Below, in pieces: positions 1 through 9,447 of a DNA stretch of 16,037 nt. A model generated the notes under the pieces. The model did not search any database and was not told the origin of the DNA. It saw only the letters and a list, made by a program, of their open reading frames with translations. Location of the stretch: the NCBI GenBank assembly GCA_024741835.1, contig JAENRP010000531.1, forward strand, positions 1 to 16,037. Direction: 5' to 3'. The number at the start of each line of letters is the position of its first letter. Positions within the stretch are counted from its first letter, which is position 1. The DNA is from Diplocarpon mali. Lineage: Eukaryota; Ascomycota; Leotiomycetes; Helotiales; Drepanopezizaceae. The position numbers and the translations under genes are program-made.

Positions 1-123
1 AGTTAAGGAAGGAAGGTTACCCCTTTCTTCCCTATAGCTATATACGTATCAATATCCTACTGACTAAGCAGTAGGGTCATATGATAATACATTAGAGTGA
101 TAGCTATATCACCCATCTCAATA
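1..123. repeat. 123-bp direct repeat, copy 1 (probable LTR, less mutated)
   Basis: This stretch matches 406-528 over 123 bases without gaps (113 identical). At all 10 differences this copy has C or G and the other has T or A, so this copy is closer to the ancestor. It contains two possible hairpins: CCTACTG at 56-62 pairs with CAGTAGG at 69-75, and GTGATA at 97-102 pairs with TATCAC at 107-112. Similarity stops just after an AATA, where this copy continues as AATAAA (120-125). The repeat starts at the first base of the window, so its left end may lie outside. An LTR is the likeliest reading in this retrotransposon context, but no TG...CA ends or target duplication can be confirmed. Confidence 0.6.
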
Positions 124-405
124 AATAAGGCTTTAGTATTGCGATATACTACGCTAAGGCAAGACTAAGAGAACTAATACTTAGCAGTAGATCCGGGAGT
201 AGCAAAAGGCGTATTGCCTAATAGAATAATATAGTCTTCCTAAGATCAAAGGGAGACTAGGAATAACTGACTTTTTAGACTTAATTATAATAAAGATCAA
301 TCCGAGTTAGGCGACTTACCTAAAGGAGGAAATTATTAAGCTTAAGTAAGTCGGCGCAGTAGGTAAAGGAGGCTTCTAGAGGTCGATAGTCGATATATTA
401 GTAAG
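124..405. other. 282-bp spacer between the direct repeats, no gene seen
   Basis: No reading frame of a recognisable family is visible. The sequence is purine-rich towards its right end, with AAAGGAGG-type tracts near 322-330 and 366-373, a position where a polypurine tract would precede a 3' LTR. If the flanking repeats are LTRs, the whole 1-528 block could be a short non-autonomous element of the TRIM type, or the remnant of an internally deleted one. No tRNA-complementary primer site was recognised after the first repeat. Confidence 0.4.
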
Positions 406-528
406 AGTTAAGGAAGGAAGGTTACCCCTTTCTTCCTTATAGCTATATATATATTAATATCCTACTGATTAAGCAATAGGGTCATATGATAATACATTAG
501 AGTAATAGCTATATTACCTATCTTAATA
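406..528. repeat. 123-bp direct repeat, copy 2 (probable LTR, more mutated)
   Basis: Ungapped match to 1-123 with ten substitutions, all in the direction C-to-T or G-to-A in this copy. Contexts are CpA/TpG (5), CpT/ApG (3) and one CpG changed on both strands (2). The first hairpin of copy 1 loses one pair here (CAGTAGG has become CAATAGG). Beyond 528 the two copies have unrelated sequence. The copy lies about 760 bases upstream of the inferred gag start, so it could be the 5' LTR, or part of it, of the gypsy relic; no matching 3' copy was seen downstream. Confidence 0.6.
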
Positions 529-665
529 CCCCTACTTAAAACTTACTCCGATTGACCTATAGTTAGGAAAATAATAACTATCCTTTTGCGCTAATCTAAC
601 TCTTAAGTATCTCTTTAAATTAAAATAATCAATTAATAGTAACCTCTATTGAAATTACTAATCCT

Positions 666-688
666 ACTCGTAAGGTAGGACCGGGAGT
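666..688. repeat. 23-bp interspersed palindrome, copy 1
   Basis: Starts ACTCG and ends GGGAGT with the exact 23-bp spacing of the family. Its reverse complement matches the copy at 10811-10833 better than its forward sequence does. It is the most diverged clear member at its centre. It lies in the non-coding leader, 65 bp before the next copy. Confidence 0.6.
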
Positions 689-730
689 TAAATTTCCTAA
701 AAGCGTTCCTTTATAAGACTATATGACTTA

Positions 731-753
731 ACTCGCGGTCTAGGCCTAGGAGT
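731..753. repeat. 23-bp interspersed palindrome, copy 2
   Basis: ACTCGCGG at the left and CCTAGGAGT at the right, in the non-coding leader. The left flank GACTTA, immediately before ACTC, is shared with the copy at 6727-6749, so these two may be closer relatives or preserve part of an insertion target. Confidence 0.8.
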
Positions 754-1673
754 ATAGAGACCTAAGATGGATAGGTCTTGTGATATATATCATATAATTG
801 GCGCAAGATAGTAGGAGGATAAAAGGGCCATCTTCTATATATAAAGACATCGCGCGTTGCTATAAGTACTGAATATACCCTATACTTAGGACTTGTTCCT
901 AATATCTTGTTTAAGAGAGCCCGCTTATAGTGCTTCCTCCTCTTGTTTTTAGGTCTTCCTTTAGGCCTATTCTTGTATTATCTCCCTTCTGTTTTATATT
1001 AGTAACCTATGTAAGGACCGATTTCTTAAGATTTCTATCCTTATATGACCTTATCGATCTCTTAGTTCGCAGATAAGAGATAGGCCTTTTGAAAAATACA
1101 TCTTCGAAACACTTATAGCATTTTAATCAACTTTAAAATCCTTATCCTTAATCGCCTAATTACTTAGAACTATCGATTTTCATTTAGTAACTATTAATAA
1201 CCTTAGATTTTCCCTTTTCAGCTCTGCTCTAAAAATCCCTATTTTCTTCTTTAACTTTAAGATTTTCGGAATTTTCGGCTCCTTAGTATAAAAAGTTTAG
1301 CAAACCTTATAATAGTAATCTCAAATAGTAGTAGTTTTAAGTACTTAAGTAATACTAAGCGCAAACTCTAATCGGAAGTGCCTCCTTAGAATCTTTAGAA
1401 ATCCGAATCCAATAATTTAGCCGCCTTAGTTTAATAGAACTTTAAAAATTGCCTTAGAATTGTCTCTAAAGACCCCTTTATTTTAAGGACTAATAGGAAT
1501 TGGCCTAAAGGCTAAGAAGAATCTTAGATATAAACCTTATCTTAGAAATTGGTCCTTAATTAGGTAAATCTTATCTTATTATAATTAGTTGCAACGCTCC
1601 TATTAGTTATTTAGTACCTACTTAAAATCTTTTAGCAAACTCGGATTAAACTTTTAATAGAATCTGGAATTCT

Positions 1674-1696
1674 ACTCTTAGGCCTGGCCTATAAGT
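1674..1696. repeat. 23-bp interspersed palindrome, copy 3
   Basis: ACTCTTAGG, then CCTGG, then CCTATAAGT. It lies in the N-terminal part of the gag frame in the second phase (codons begin at the C of ACT), giving L-L-G-L-A-Y-K, one of only two copies in this phase. Confidence 0.8.
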
Positions 1697-2682
1697 AGGA
1701 AGATAAAAAAACATCTTTAAATAACTTAGGACTACTACCTACTTTTTTAATATTAATACTAGAAAATACTAAAAATAATAATAATTTTAAACTTTTTATT
1801 AACCCTTTATTTAAATCTTTTCAAACTCGTCCTAGTTATTTTAAGATTGACTTGGATTTTAAATATTCTTTAAGCCCTTTTGAATTTCGAAGTACTCCTT
1901 TTAATAATTAATCTCGCAATATTAAAGCTTTTCTTTTGCCCTTTATAGATTCTATTAACTTAAACGGTTAGTATGAAACGATAATGGCCGCATTTAAGGC
2001 TATTATTAATCACTTTTTCCTCCCTAGTTCCCCTAGCGCTCCTTACTTTATAGGCACTAATATTACTAATTTCCTTAAGCAATATAAGGAAACTTATTAT
2101 AATTTTGGTATTATATAAGAGGATATGATTTCTCGACTTCTTTACTATTATAATCATATAAGTAAAGATATTATTAAGTCCCTTCCCGAATGGAAAACTT
2201 ATAATTTATAGGAACTCCTTATTAAGGCCCTTAAATCTGAATTCTACGAATTTGATAGATAGTAGATTCGTAATACCTTAGCTTTTTTAAAGGAATTTGT
2301 TTTAGTTACTTATACTCCTAAGGAACTTAAGAATTACTATCAGACTTTTACTTATATATTAAATACCTTAATTAGCTAGAAAATACTTAGCGAAGTTGAA
2401 AGAGGCCGCCTTTTCTTACTTAGATTACCTATTAGCCTTTGAAATAAGATTATTAAGCATTTTAAGATTAATAAGCAAGACTTTATAATCTTTGCCTTAT
2501 TTGAGGAATTCTCGGCCTTTGCTTTAAAATCAGATCTTAATAAGAGAATCATTAATACTATAGAGTAGGAAAAAGCCCTTACTCCCTCTTATACTAAAGA
2601 CCTTAAGAGCCTGGTCTAAGAATACTCAAAGGCTTTAAAAGTTATAAAGGAGGTAAAGAAGAACCTAGTAGTTATACCTTTC

Positions 2683-2705
2683 ACTTATAGGCCTAACTTA
2701 GGAAT
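2683..2705. repeat. 23-bp interspersed palindrome, copy 4 (in gag)
   Basis: In the gag frame, phase 0, encoding T-Y-R-P-N-L-G-I between the capsid-like region and the zinc knuckle. The terminal AGT is AAT here, a G-to-A change. Confidence 0.75.
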
Positions 2706-3905
2706 AAGATCCAACCTTAGAATTAAGGAACTTAAGACCTAATTTGCAGAACTTCGAATCTAAAGCTTAGAAACTAGGATTAATAATCTCTTATAGGAAA
2801 AATAGCATATTTCCTAATTTGGTAATAGGCAAAACTCGGCTATTATAAGCTAATATAGTAGTTCTTATTACTAGACTTCTACTTCTTATCATTTGGAACA
2901 ACCAGCTAATATAAGAACTCAATAGTTGATTAAAGAAGGAGAAATTAATCCTAATTAGCACTTTGCCAATATTAATACTATAAGGTACTAAAGGAATAGT
3001 AATAGAAGACGACTAACCTGCAACTTTTGCAATAATAAAGAACCTAACTATACTTTATATAAGTATTGCAACGATTGCCCTCTTTTCTATCGTTTTATTA
3101 ATACTAGGGTCATATATATTAATAAGTATAGGATGCTTTGCATTAGAGATCCTAGGCTAAAAGCTATCCTTATTAAAAAGCATTAGAATCGCTTATAATT
3201 ATAAACTATTTGAACGATAATATATAGCACGAAATAGGATGAGAATTTAGTCGAATAATAGCATATTATAGATATAAATGCTAAAATTCCAACTTATATA
3301 TATACTAGTCCAATTAGCAACCTACCTAAGGGAGTTCTTAAGGACCTAGCTTCTGATTAAACAGCTATAGAAGTTAGAGGCATCTCTATCTTAAGATAGG
3401 TTAATAATAATATATCTACTGATATTAATGCTGCTTTTGTATCTAGAAACCCTTAGAATACTTAGCGTTCTTCTAGATCTACTACTCCTTTAATACTAAT
3501 AAAACCTGCCAAAGTCTAGAAATCAATATATGCAACTTAAGAATCTTAATATAGAGTCCAAACGCTAAAAGACACTTAATAATCTAGAACTGTAATAGAT
3601 AAGGATAAAGCCGATATAGTAGACGAATTGATTAAAGATATAATAGATAAAGATAGCTCTAAGCTTAAAGATTAAGAAGTTGAAGTTATTATGCAAACCC
3701 TTGACCTTAAGCGAAAGAGATAGATATTAAAATAGGAAAAATTCATCGATAAATACGCTAGTTCAACCGCAATAGAAAAAGCCGTAGAGAATATCATAGC
3801 CTAGCAAATTAACCTTATATTTAAAGACCTATTTAGTTTGATTAGACGCTTTAATAAAGTGCTAGGAAAGTATATCCTAATTGCCTTTAAAGATTTAAAT
3901 AATAA

Positions 3906-4500
3906 TAAGGAAATGGAAATTATAATATAAAAGAACTCTAAGAAGCACCTAGCCTTAATCAAATGTCTTTAGATTATAGAAAACAAAGGAACTTAAAGGT
4001 ACTATAATATTATAGCAATAGCTTTAATATCTTAAAATATCAATTGAAATTGTTTAGCAATTGCGATAAAAAGCCCTATTATTATTATTTAATAAAAGAA
4101 TTAGTTAAAGTAAAGGCTCTAATCGATTGTAGTTTAGAAGTTAATATAATAATTAGAAAAGTGGCGGAAATAGCTTGATTAATAATTATTAGCGATCGAC
4201 TCCTTATTTATTCGACTATCTTTAGATCGAAATACAATTTTAATAGATAAGTGAAAAATATAAAGGTTAGAGTTAAAGGAATTATTAATTATATTAACTT
4301 TTTAATAATAGAGAATTCTTCAAATAACATTCTTTTAAAAATGCCCTTTATTTTAAAATCTTAGCTAATATTTAACTATTTTAAAGATAGTCTTATAAAA
4401 GCTAGTCTTTAAAATATAGATCGATCTTTAAAAGGATAAATGGTTATTATAAAAGATATAGCCGAATTCTAAAATAAGGTTTTAGGAAACGATTAGCTAG
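3906..4500 (+). pseudogene. Degenerate retrotransposon aspartic protease
   Basis: The protease cleaves the Gag-Pol precursor. In the frame at positions 0 mod 3 a typical retropepsin segment is visible: E-L-V-K-V-K-A-L-I-D-C, with the catalytic Asp codon at 4125-4127, followed by Cys and then Ser where Gly is expected (GGT to AGT). Next come EVNIIIRKVAEIA and a later hydrophobic NFLIIENSSNNILLKMPFI segment like the second half of retroviral-type proteases (x-L-G-x-P-F-I). The frame is -1 relative to gag, with an overlap near 3906-3930, and ends near 4440-4500 where the reverse transcriptase frame, again -1, takes over. Several stop codons interrupt it. Whether the shifts are programmed or later indels is unresolved. 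Confidence 0.7.
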
Positions 4501-4597
4501 TATAAGGGCTAAGCTTAATGCTAATAAAGGAAGGTACTTAGCAAGGAGTTATAGCAAAAGAAAGGTAAGTTTGCCAATTTTAAATAATAGCGATTTG

Positions 4598-4620
4598 ACT
4601 CGCGGTCTTAGACTAAGAGT
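4598..4620. repeat. 23-bp interspersed palindrome, copy 5 (in pol)
   Basis: ACTCGCGG, then TCTTAG, then ACTAAGAGT; phase 0 of the pol frame, read as T-R-G-L-R-L-R-V. About 24 bases of its right flank also resemble the flank of the copy at 9425, giving a longer shared unit. Confidence 0.8.
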
Positions 4621-4759
4621 TAAATCTAGAATTTTGAAAATTGGTATAATTAGTATTTTATTAGCTTAATAATTAAGAAAAAAGAAAAATAAGGTAGAGA
4701 AGAGAGTTTATTTTATAAATTTCGATAATTTACTAATTATTTTAAAAAACCTAAAAACC

Positions 4760-4782
4760 ATTTATAAGCCAGACCCGTAAGT
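4760..4782. repeat. 23-bp interspersed palindrome, copy 6 (in pol)
   Basis: ATTTATAAG, then CCAGA, then CCCGTAAGT; phase 0 in pol, read as I-Y-K-P-D-P-stop-V (the stop replacing Gln). The first C is mutated to T and the central TAG differs, so this is a weaker member. Confidence 0.65.
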
Positions 4783-6726
4783 GAAAAATAATAAAATTAC
4801 TAATAATATTTCCATTTACGCACTTTAAATTAATAATTTAGAAAATCTTTTATTTGTTTTTAAAAAGGAAAATTCAGACCGTTTTATAGGATTTAATAAA
4901 AAAGGAAAGAAGTAGAGAAGTATAGTACTAGCCAATATTTGAACTATATATAAAAGTAAGGCTAATAAAGTATAACTAGTAGATTAGGGAATCTCTAATA
5001 GCTTAAAGCCTAAAGGACTAGATGATTAGTTTAAATAAGATAAGAAGCTTCGACCTCTAAAGCTAGGTAGCAAATTCGATAAGTTTATTATAGGCAGATT
5101 TTCTAATAAACCTATTAGATATTAGCTAATAAAAGAATGTTTTAATATATTAAAAATTGGAGATGACTTAATAGAATAAGAATGCGAACTACTTTATAAA
5201 ACCTTAACAAATTGAAAAGATGCCTTAGCTTTTGATTAGACGGAACTTAGCCAGATTTAAAAAGAGGTTATACCTTATATTAAGATTAAGATAATACCTT
5301 ATAAAGCCTAGCAAGAGAAAACATTTAAAGTCCTTAAAGCTCTTTAAGAAAAGGTAATCGAAATATTAAAGGATAGGCTGAAGCAAGGTATTCTTAAGTT
5401 TTGTAATAGCCCTTATAAGAATAAATGGTTCTTAGTTATTAAGAAAGAGAAAGGAACTTACAAACTAATAATAGTAGTAGTAGAGATGAACTAAGTAACT
5501 GTTAAGGATACTAATATTCCTTTAAATATAGATGAGTTCTTAAATGAATTTATAGGATTAACCTATAGCTCTCTTATTAACTTCTTCTTTAAATATAACT
5601 AATTCATTCTTAATATTAAATCGAAAGATATAATAGCAATTCAAACCCCTCTTAGGCTACTTCAAATAATAAGATTACCTTAAGGGGCTATAAATTCAAT
5701 TGCTCAATTTATTTAAGTAATCTATAAGATACTAGTAGATTATATACCTAATATTATACTCCTTTATATAAATGATATAAGAGTAAAAGGATTAAGATCA
5801 TTCTATAATTATAAAGAAGTTCTTCTTAGTATATAACAATTTATAATAGAACATATTTAAAACCTAGACTAAGTACTTATACAATTTAAAAGGGCAAGAG
5901 CAATAGTTAGTCTAAAGTTATAATACTATCTTCTATCAATGGAAATTGTTAGTTTTATTACTAATTCCAATAGCTAAAGTCCTTAGAAGGCTAAAGTACT
6001 TAAAATCGATAAATAAAAGAGGTATAATAATATAGCAGAAGCTCGCGCATTTATTAGCATTATAGTATACTATCGCATTTAAATTAAGGATTTTGCTAAA
6101 AAGGCAGTACCTATTTACGCCTTATTTCAGAAAGGGGCTAAGTTTTAGTAAGAGGAACCCTAAATAGAGGCTATAAAACAACTAAAGCAAGCGTTGCTTA
6201 AAGCGCTATATTTAATCAAAATAGACTATAGAGCCGACGCTAGGCCAATTATATTAATAGTTAATATAAGCTTAATCGGATAAGGTGCCATCCTTTAATA
6301 AGCTAATAGCTAATAGAAAAGATATCTAGCTTGCTTTAAAAGTGGTCTTTAGAATCTAGTAAAGATAAAGTATAATACTATTAAGTAGGAATGCAAAGGC
6401 GCCTTAAAAGTAATAAAAAAGATAAGAAGCGACCTTTATAGTACTTACTTCATCTTCGAAACTAATGCTAAAGTGCTAGTAGAATAATTAAATAAAGCTA
6501 TAAGCGACCTACCTAAAGCCTTACTAATAAAATAGATTATTTAAATAAGATTGATAGACTTTAAAGTCAAATATATTCTAAGAATGAAAAATACTACTAT
6601 AGACAGCCTTTTAAGAAGAACTCGCCCCTACCCCTTTAATTTGATTAAAGAAGATGAAATAGATATTAATAAGTAGGTAGAGAATAAAGTTGGTTATCTA
6701 TTAATATATCGCCTTAAAGGGACTTA

Positions 6727-6749
6727 ACTCTTAGTCCTAGCCTGCGAGT
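6727..6749. repeat. 23-bp interspersed palindrome, copy 7 (in pol)
   Basis: ACTCTTAGT, then CCTAG, then CCTGCGAGT; the linker between RNase H and the integrase H2C2 region. It is in the second phase, read as L-L-V-L-A-C-E-S. It shares the left flank GACTTA with the copy at 731. Confidence 0.8.
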
Positions 6750-8161
6750 CAAATAAGAGAATTTTATTACCTAACTACTTAAGTGACTTTAAAGAAATTG
6801 CGAAATTTTTAATTATACTTAAACGACTAAAGACAATTGCTCTTAAGGATTTTTAAAAATTCAAAGTTAAAGCTTTGATTTATCTAATATAAGGAAGACG
6901 ATTATTTAAAAGAAGCAATAACTTATTCCTTATACGACTTTGCTTAAATAATAAAAAACTAAAGGCTAAAGCTATCTAGGATATTTATAAGGAAACTGGC
7001 TACTAAGGAGCTAAGTCTACCTACTACTAACTCTTAAGGAAATTCTTTTAAAAGGGTTCTTTTAAGGACTATAAAGCCTTTATAAAAAGTTATATCTCTT
7101 ATTAGAAACGAAAACCTAGTTATAAAGAGAATCTCTTATTTCTAACCTAGCTATTAGGCCTTTTCTATAAAGTCAGTCTTAATATTATATAAGTACTAAT
7201 AACCGAAAATAGGATTATATATTTTATTTTAGCAAAGGAAGACCTATTAAGATAGCTTAAAGGACAACTATTAAGATCTGCTAACTCTAAATCTATTGCA
7301 AAGTTCCTTTAAGAAGATATGATCTATCGCTATAGACTTTTTAGCAAACTAACTATTAATAAAGGCCTTAAAAATAAAGGAGTAGTTAAAGCTTTTTTAT
7401 AAAAATATAATATTAAATAGGTTTAAATCTTAGTATATAACTCGAAAGCTAATAGAGTAGTAGAATAAGGATATTGCGACATTTTTAATAAGCTATCTAA
7501 AGTTACTTATAAAGGATTTAAGAATTAAATAAAACACTTTTATAAAATACTCTTTACTTATTAAATGATAATCTATAAACTAACTAGAGTTATACCATTT
7601 TTCCTTATCTATAGTAGAGAGGTATAGCTCCCTCTTGAATCCTAATAGCCTATTTAAAGATTATTCAACTATAGTCAAATTTAAAACCATTCTAATTTAC
7701 TTATAATAAGATGCCGACAGCTTAAGCTTTAAGATATAAATATAAAGGAAATCATTCTATAAAAGAAATAATATTAGGAAAAAGCTAAAGAAGCATAGGC
7801 TGCTTCTAAAGTACTTAAAACGCACCCTATTTGAAAAGATAATCTCATCCTAGTCTATAATATTATAAAAAGTATTAATATATTAATAGATACTAAACTT
7901 AACTATTGCTAGCTTAGTCTATTTAAGGTTAAATTTAAGCAAAAAGAAAAGAGATACTATTCTCTTTAGGAACTTAATAGAGTTAATATTAAAGGAACCT
8001 TTGCAGCCAATCGACTAAAGCGCTTTTATTAATACGACTAGACCTTATTCCCTTTAAAAGACAAATTAGAAATTGATATAACCTTTAAATCTTTTATAAG
8101 AACTAATGGTAATATAAGCAATTTTAAACCCTTAGATAAAGATTAAGATTTTTCCAACTTA

Positions 8162-8184
8162 ACTTATAAGCCAGTCTTATAAAT
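8162..8184. repeat. 23-bp interspersed palindrome, copy 8 (in pol C-terminus)
   Basis: ACTTATAAG, then CCAGT, then CTTATAAAT; phase 0 in the last 35 codons or so of pol, read as T-Y-K-P-V-L-stop-I. The terminal AGT is AAT. Confidence 0.65.
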
Positions 8185-8257
8185 AAAGAATATTAAAATA
8201 CCTAATTAATCGCAACCTTAAGTTATTATTCTTAAAATATCCGAAGAATGCAAATAG

Positions 8258-8578
8258 AAATACTAAACGATTTCCTAGCCTATCAATTGTCCTACCTTCC
8301 TTTAATCCTTATTTTTACATTTTTAATAAGGTCGCTTCCTTTATTATTTAAGATATAGATCTTTTAAGATCACTTTAAATTCTTACCTGCTTTAACTTAT
8401 TTTATATTCTTAATATTAGCCTTTAATTATAGCATTCCTATTACTTTCTTTAAATAATAAATAAAAAGTCCAATTTCCTTAATATATATATAGTAAACCT
8501 ATTGCAGCTTATATGCCCTTTTAATTCTTATACCCTATTAAACTTTCTTATTTATACTCCCTATCTTTTATAAGTAAT
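8258..8578 (+). promoter_or_regulatory. Pol to ORF A spacer: possible poly(A) signal and promoter
   Basis: The + strand switches from A-rich coding composition to T/C-rich non-coding composition. Overlapping AATAAA hexamers lie at 8456-8465 and could serve pol transcripts. A TATATATATA run lies at 8483-8492, about 87 bases before the ORF A start codon, followed by pyrimidine-rich leader-like sequence. No copy of the 123-bp repeat or other LTR-like end was seen here, although a 3' LTR would be expected if the gypsy element ended after pol. Confidence 0.4.
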
Positions 8579-9424
8579 ATGCCTTTAAAGAACTTATAAA
8601 TGGTTTTATCTGCGGTAATAGGGGATAAATAAGCACTAGTTATAAACTTCTCTTAAGATAGTAGAGCTATTGCATTATTAGAGAACTTTAAATCGACCTA
8701 TGCAGCCTTAGGAGATATAGAGTAATAAAAACTCCTTTTAGCTTATACAAATGCTATTAATAACCTTTTAACTTAAGTGGCCTTTGGAATTCTCTAATTT
8801 AACGACTTTTTAATTAAAGAATTAAAACTAAAGGGAATCTTTAAAGAGGAATTCTTAACTAATATAAATTAATATATAACCTTGGCTAATACTTTCAAAA
8901 TGGATTAAGATAAAAGGGAAGAATCTATTTGACAATTAGATAATTTAGCCACTAATAAGAGAGGACTCCTATTTCGTTTGCGCTTTTTAATAAATATTAA
9001 TTCTAATAATAGAAGGCGAGTATTATTAAAAATTCTTAAGGAAAATACTCCTATAGTCAGAGCTATATAGATTCTCAATTTCTTTATCATTTAAGAAGGA
9101 ATAGTAAAATTCTAAGGCAATCGAATTCGCAATTGCAAATTTATAGGCTTATTTAATATAGTACTTATAATAGCTAATAAGGCTATAAAAAGATCAAATT
9201 AAGCTATAGATATTACCTTACCTAATAGTACTATTATTAATATACTAAAGCTTTGCGCTTTTACTTATAGTTTACTTATTTTAAAAGAGAACTGGACTCT
9301 TATACTAGGGTTTAGACGAGATTTCTTTAATAATAAAAAAGGGAATTAGTTATTTATAGTTAAGCTTACCTTAAAATTCGCTTCTTAACCTAAAGATATA
9401 ATAAGTATTAAACTATATAATTTG

Positions 9425-9447
9425 ACTTACGGTCTTAGATTAAGAGT
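9425..9447. repeat. 23-bp interspersed palindrome, copy 9 (ORF A, codon about 283)
   Basis: ACTTACGG, then TCTTAG, then ATTAAGAGT; phase 0, read as T-Y-G-L-R-L-R-V. It occupies nearly the same codon position as the copy at 13343 in ORF B, and its right flank resembles that of the copy at 4598 in pol. Confidence 0.8.

Larger units (their letters stand above)
529..1287 (+). promoter_or_regulatory. Leader/promoter region upstream of gag
   Basis: There is no convincing coding frame over this roughly 760-bp stretch. It contains a TATA-like box, TATATATAAAG, at 836-846, followed by a T- and C-rich segment (about 880-1260), the usual composition of a fungal transcription start and 5' leader. The strand then becomes A-rich as the gag frame begins. 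Two copies of the 23-bp palindrome lie here (666-688 and 731-753). The region may be the rest of a longer LTR plus the untranslated leader of the retrotransposon, but the matching 3' LTR needed to prove this is not in the window. Confidence 0.4.
1288..3930 (+). pseudogene. Degenerate gag (capsid/nucleocapsid) of a Ty3/gypsy retrotransposon
   Basis: This is the structural polyprotein that would package element RNA into virus-like particles. The frame is readable (codons at positions 1 mod 3) only if in-frame TAA/TAG are taken as former Gln or Trp codons. From about 2070 it resembles fungal gypsy gag capsid regions (F-x-G-x-N-I-T-x-F-L, then GII..DMISRL and SLPEWKTYNLQELL). A zinc knuckle follows: Cys codons at 3019, 3028, 3067 and 3076, with Tyr at 3049 where the His ligand would be (CAT to TAT). 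The start at 1288 is a guess: an ATA that may be a mutated ATG, placed where the strand turns A-rich and the frame becomes readable. The part after the knuckle is long and low in recognisable motifs. The frame fades at about 3900-3930, where the protease continues in another frame. Clearly non-functional. Confidence 0.75.
4480..8257 (+). pseudogene. Degenerate pol: reverse transcriptase, RNase H and integrase of a Ty3/gypsy element
   Basis: The frame at positions 2 mod 3 is recognisable for about 1,250 codons once stops are read through. In order: a linker (DQFKQDKKLRPLK...DALAFD-stop-TEL); reverse transcriptase about 5330-5830 (KGTYKL, LP-stop-GAINS for LPQG, YINDI for YxDD); RNase H about 6170-6620; integrase H2C2 region about 6980-7110, core about 7160-7560 and a C-terminal region ending GTFAANRLKRFY near 8020. 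The order and motifs match ascomycete Ty3/gypsy Pol. Catalytic Asp codons are now Asn at 5579 and 5771 (RT), 6263 (RNase H), 7181 and 7358 (integrase); the integrase Glu at 7463 survives. All four zinc-ligand positions at 6986, 7001, 7091 and 7100 are Tyr. No chromodomain was recognised. The end at 8257 is approximate, chosen where coding-like composition stops. Dead copy. Confidence 0.88.

Noticed and set aside
179..200. Possible seventeenth palindrome copy (ACTTAG ... GGGAGT)
   Set aside because: It is 22 bp, lacks the central CCTAG-like core and has poor arm pairing; likely chance.
781..792. TGATATATATCA perfect 12-bp palindrome
   Set aside because: Simple alternating AT sequence of a kind expected often at this composition.
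7160..8257. Integrase chromodomain at the pol C-terminus
   Set aside because: The frame after the GTFAANRLKRFY segment shows no chromodomain aromatic cage or typical spacing.
8264..8290. CCTAGCCTAT near 8274 as a decayed palindrome copy
   Set aside because: Only the centre matches; neither ACT nor AGT end is at the right spacing.
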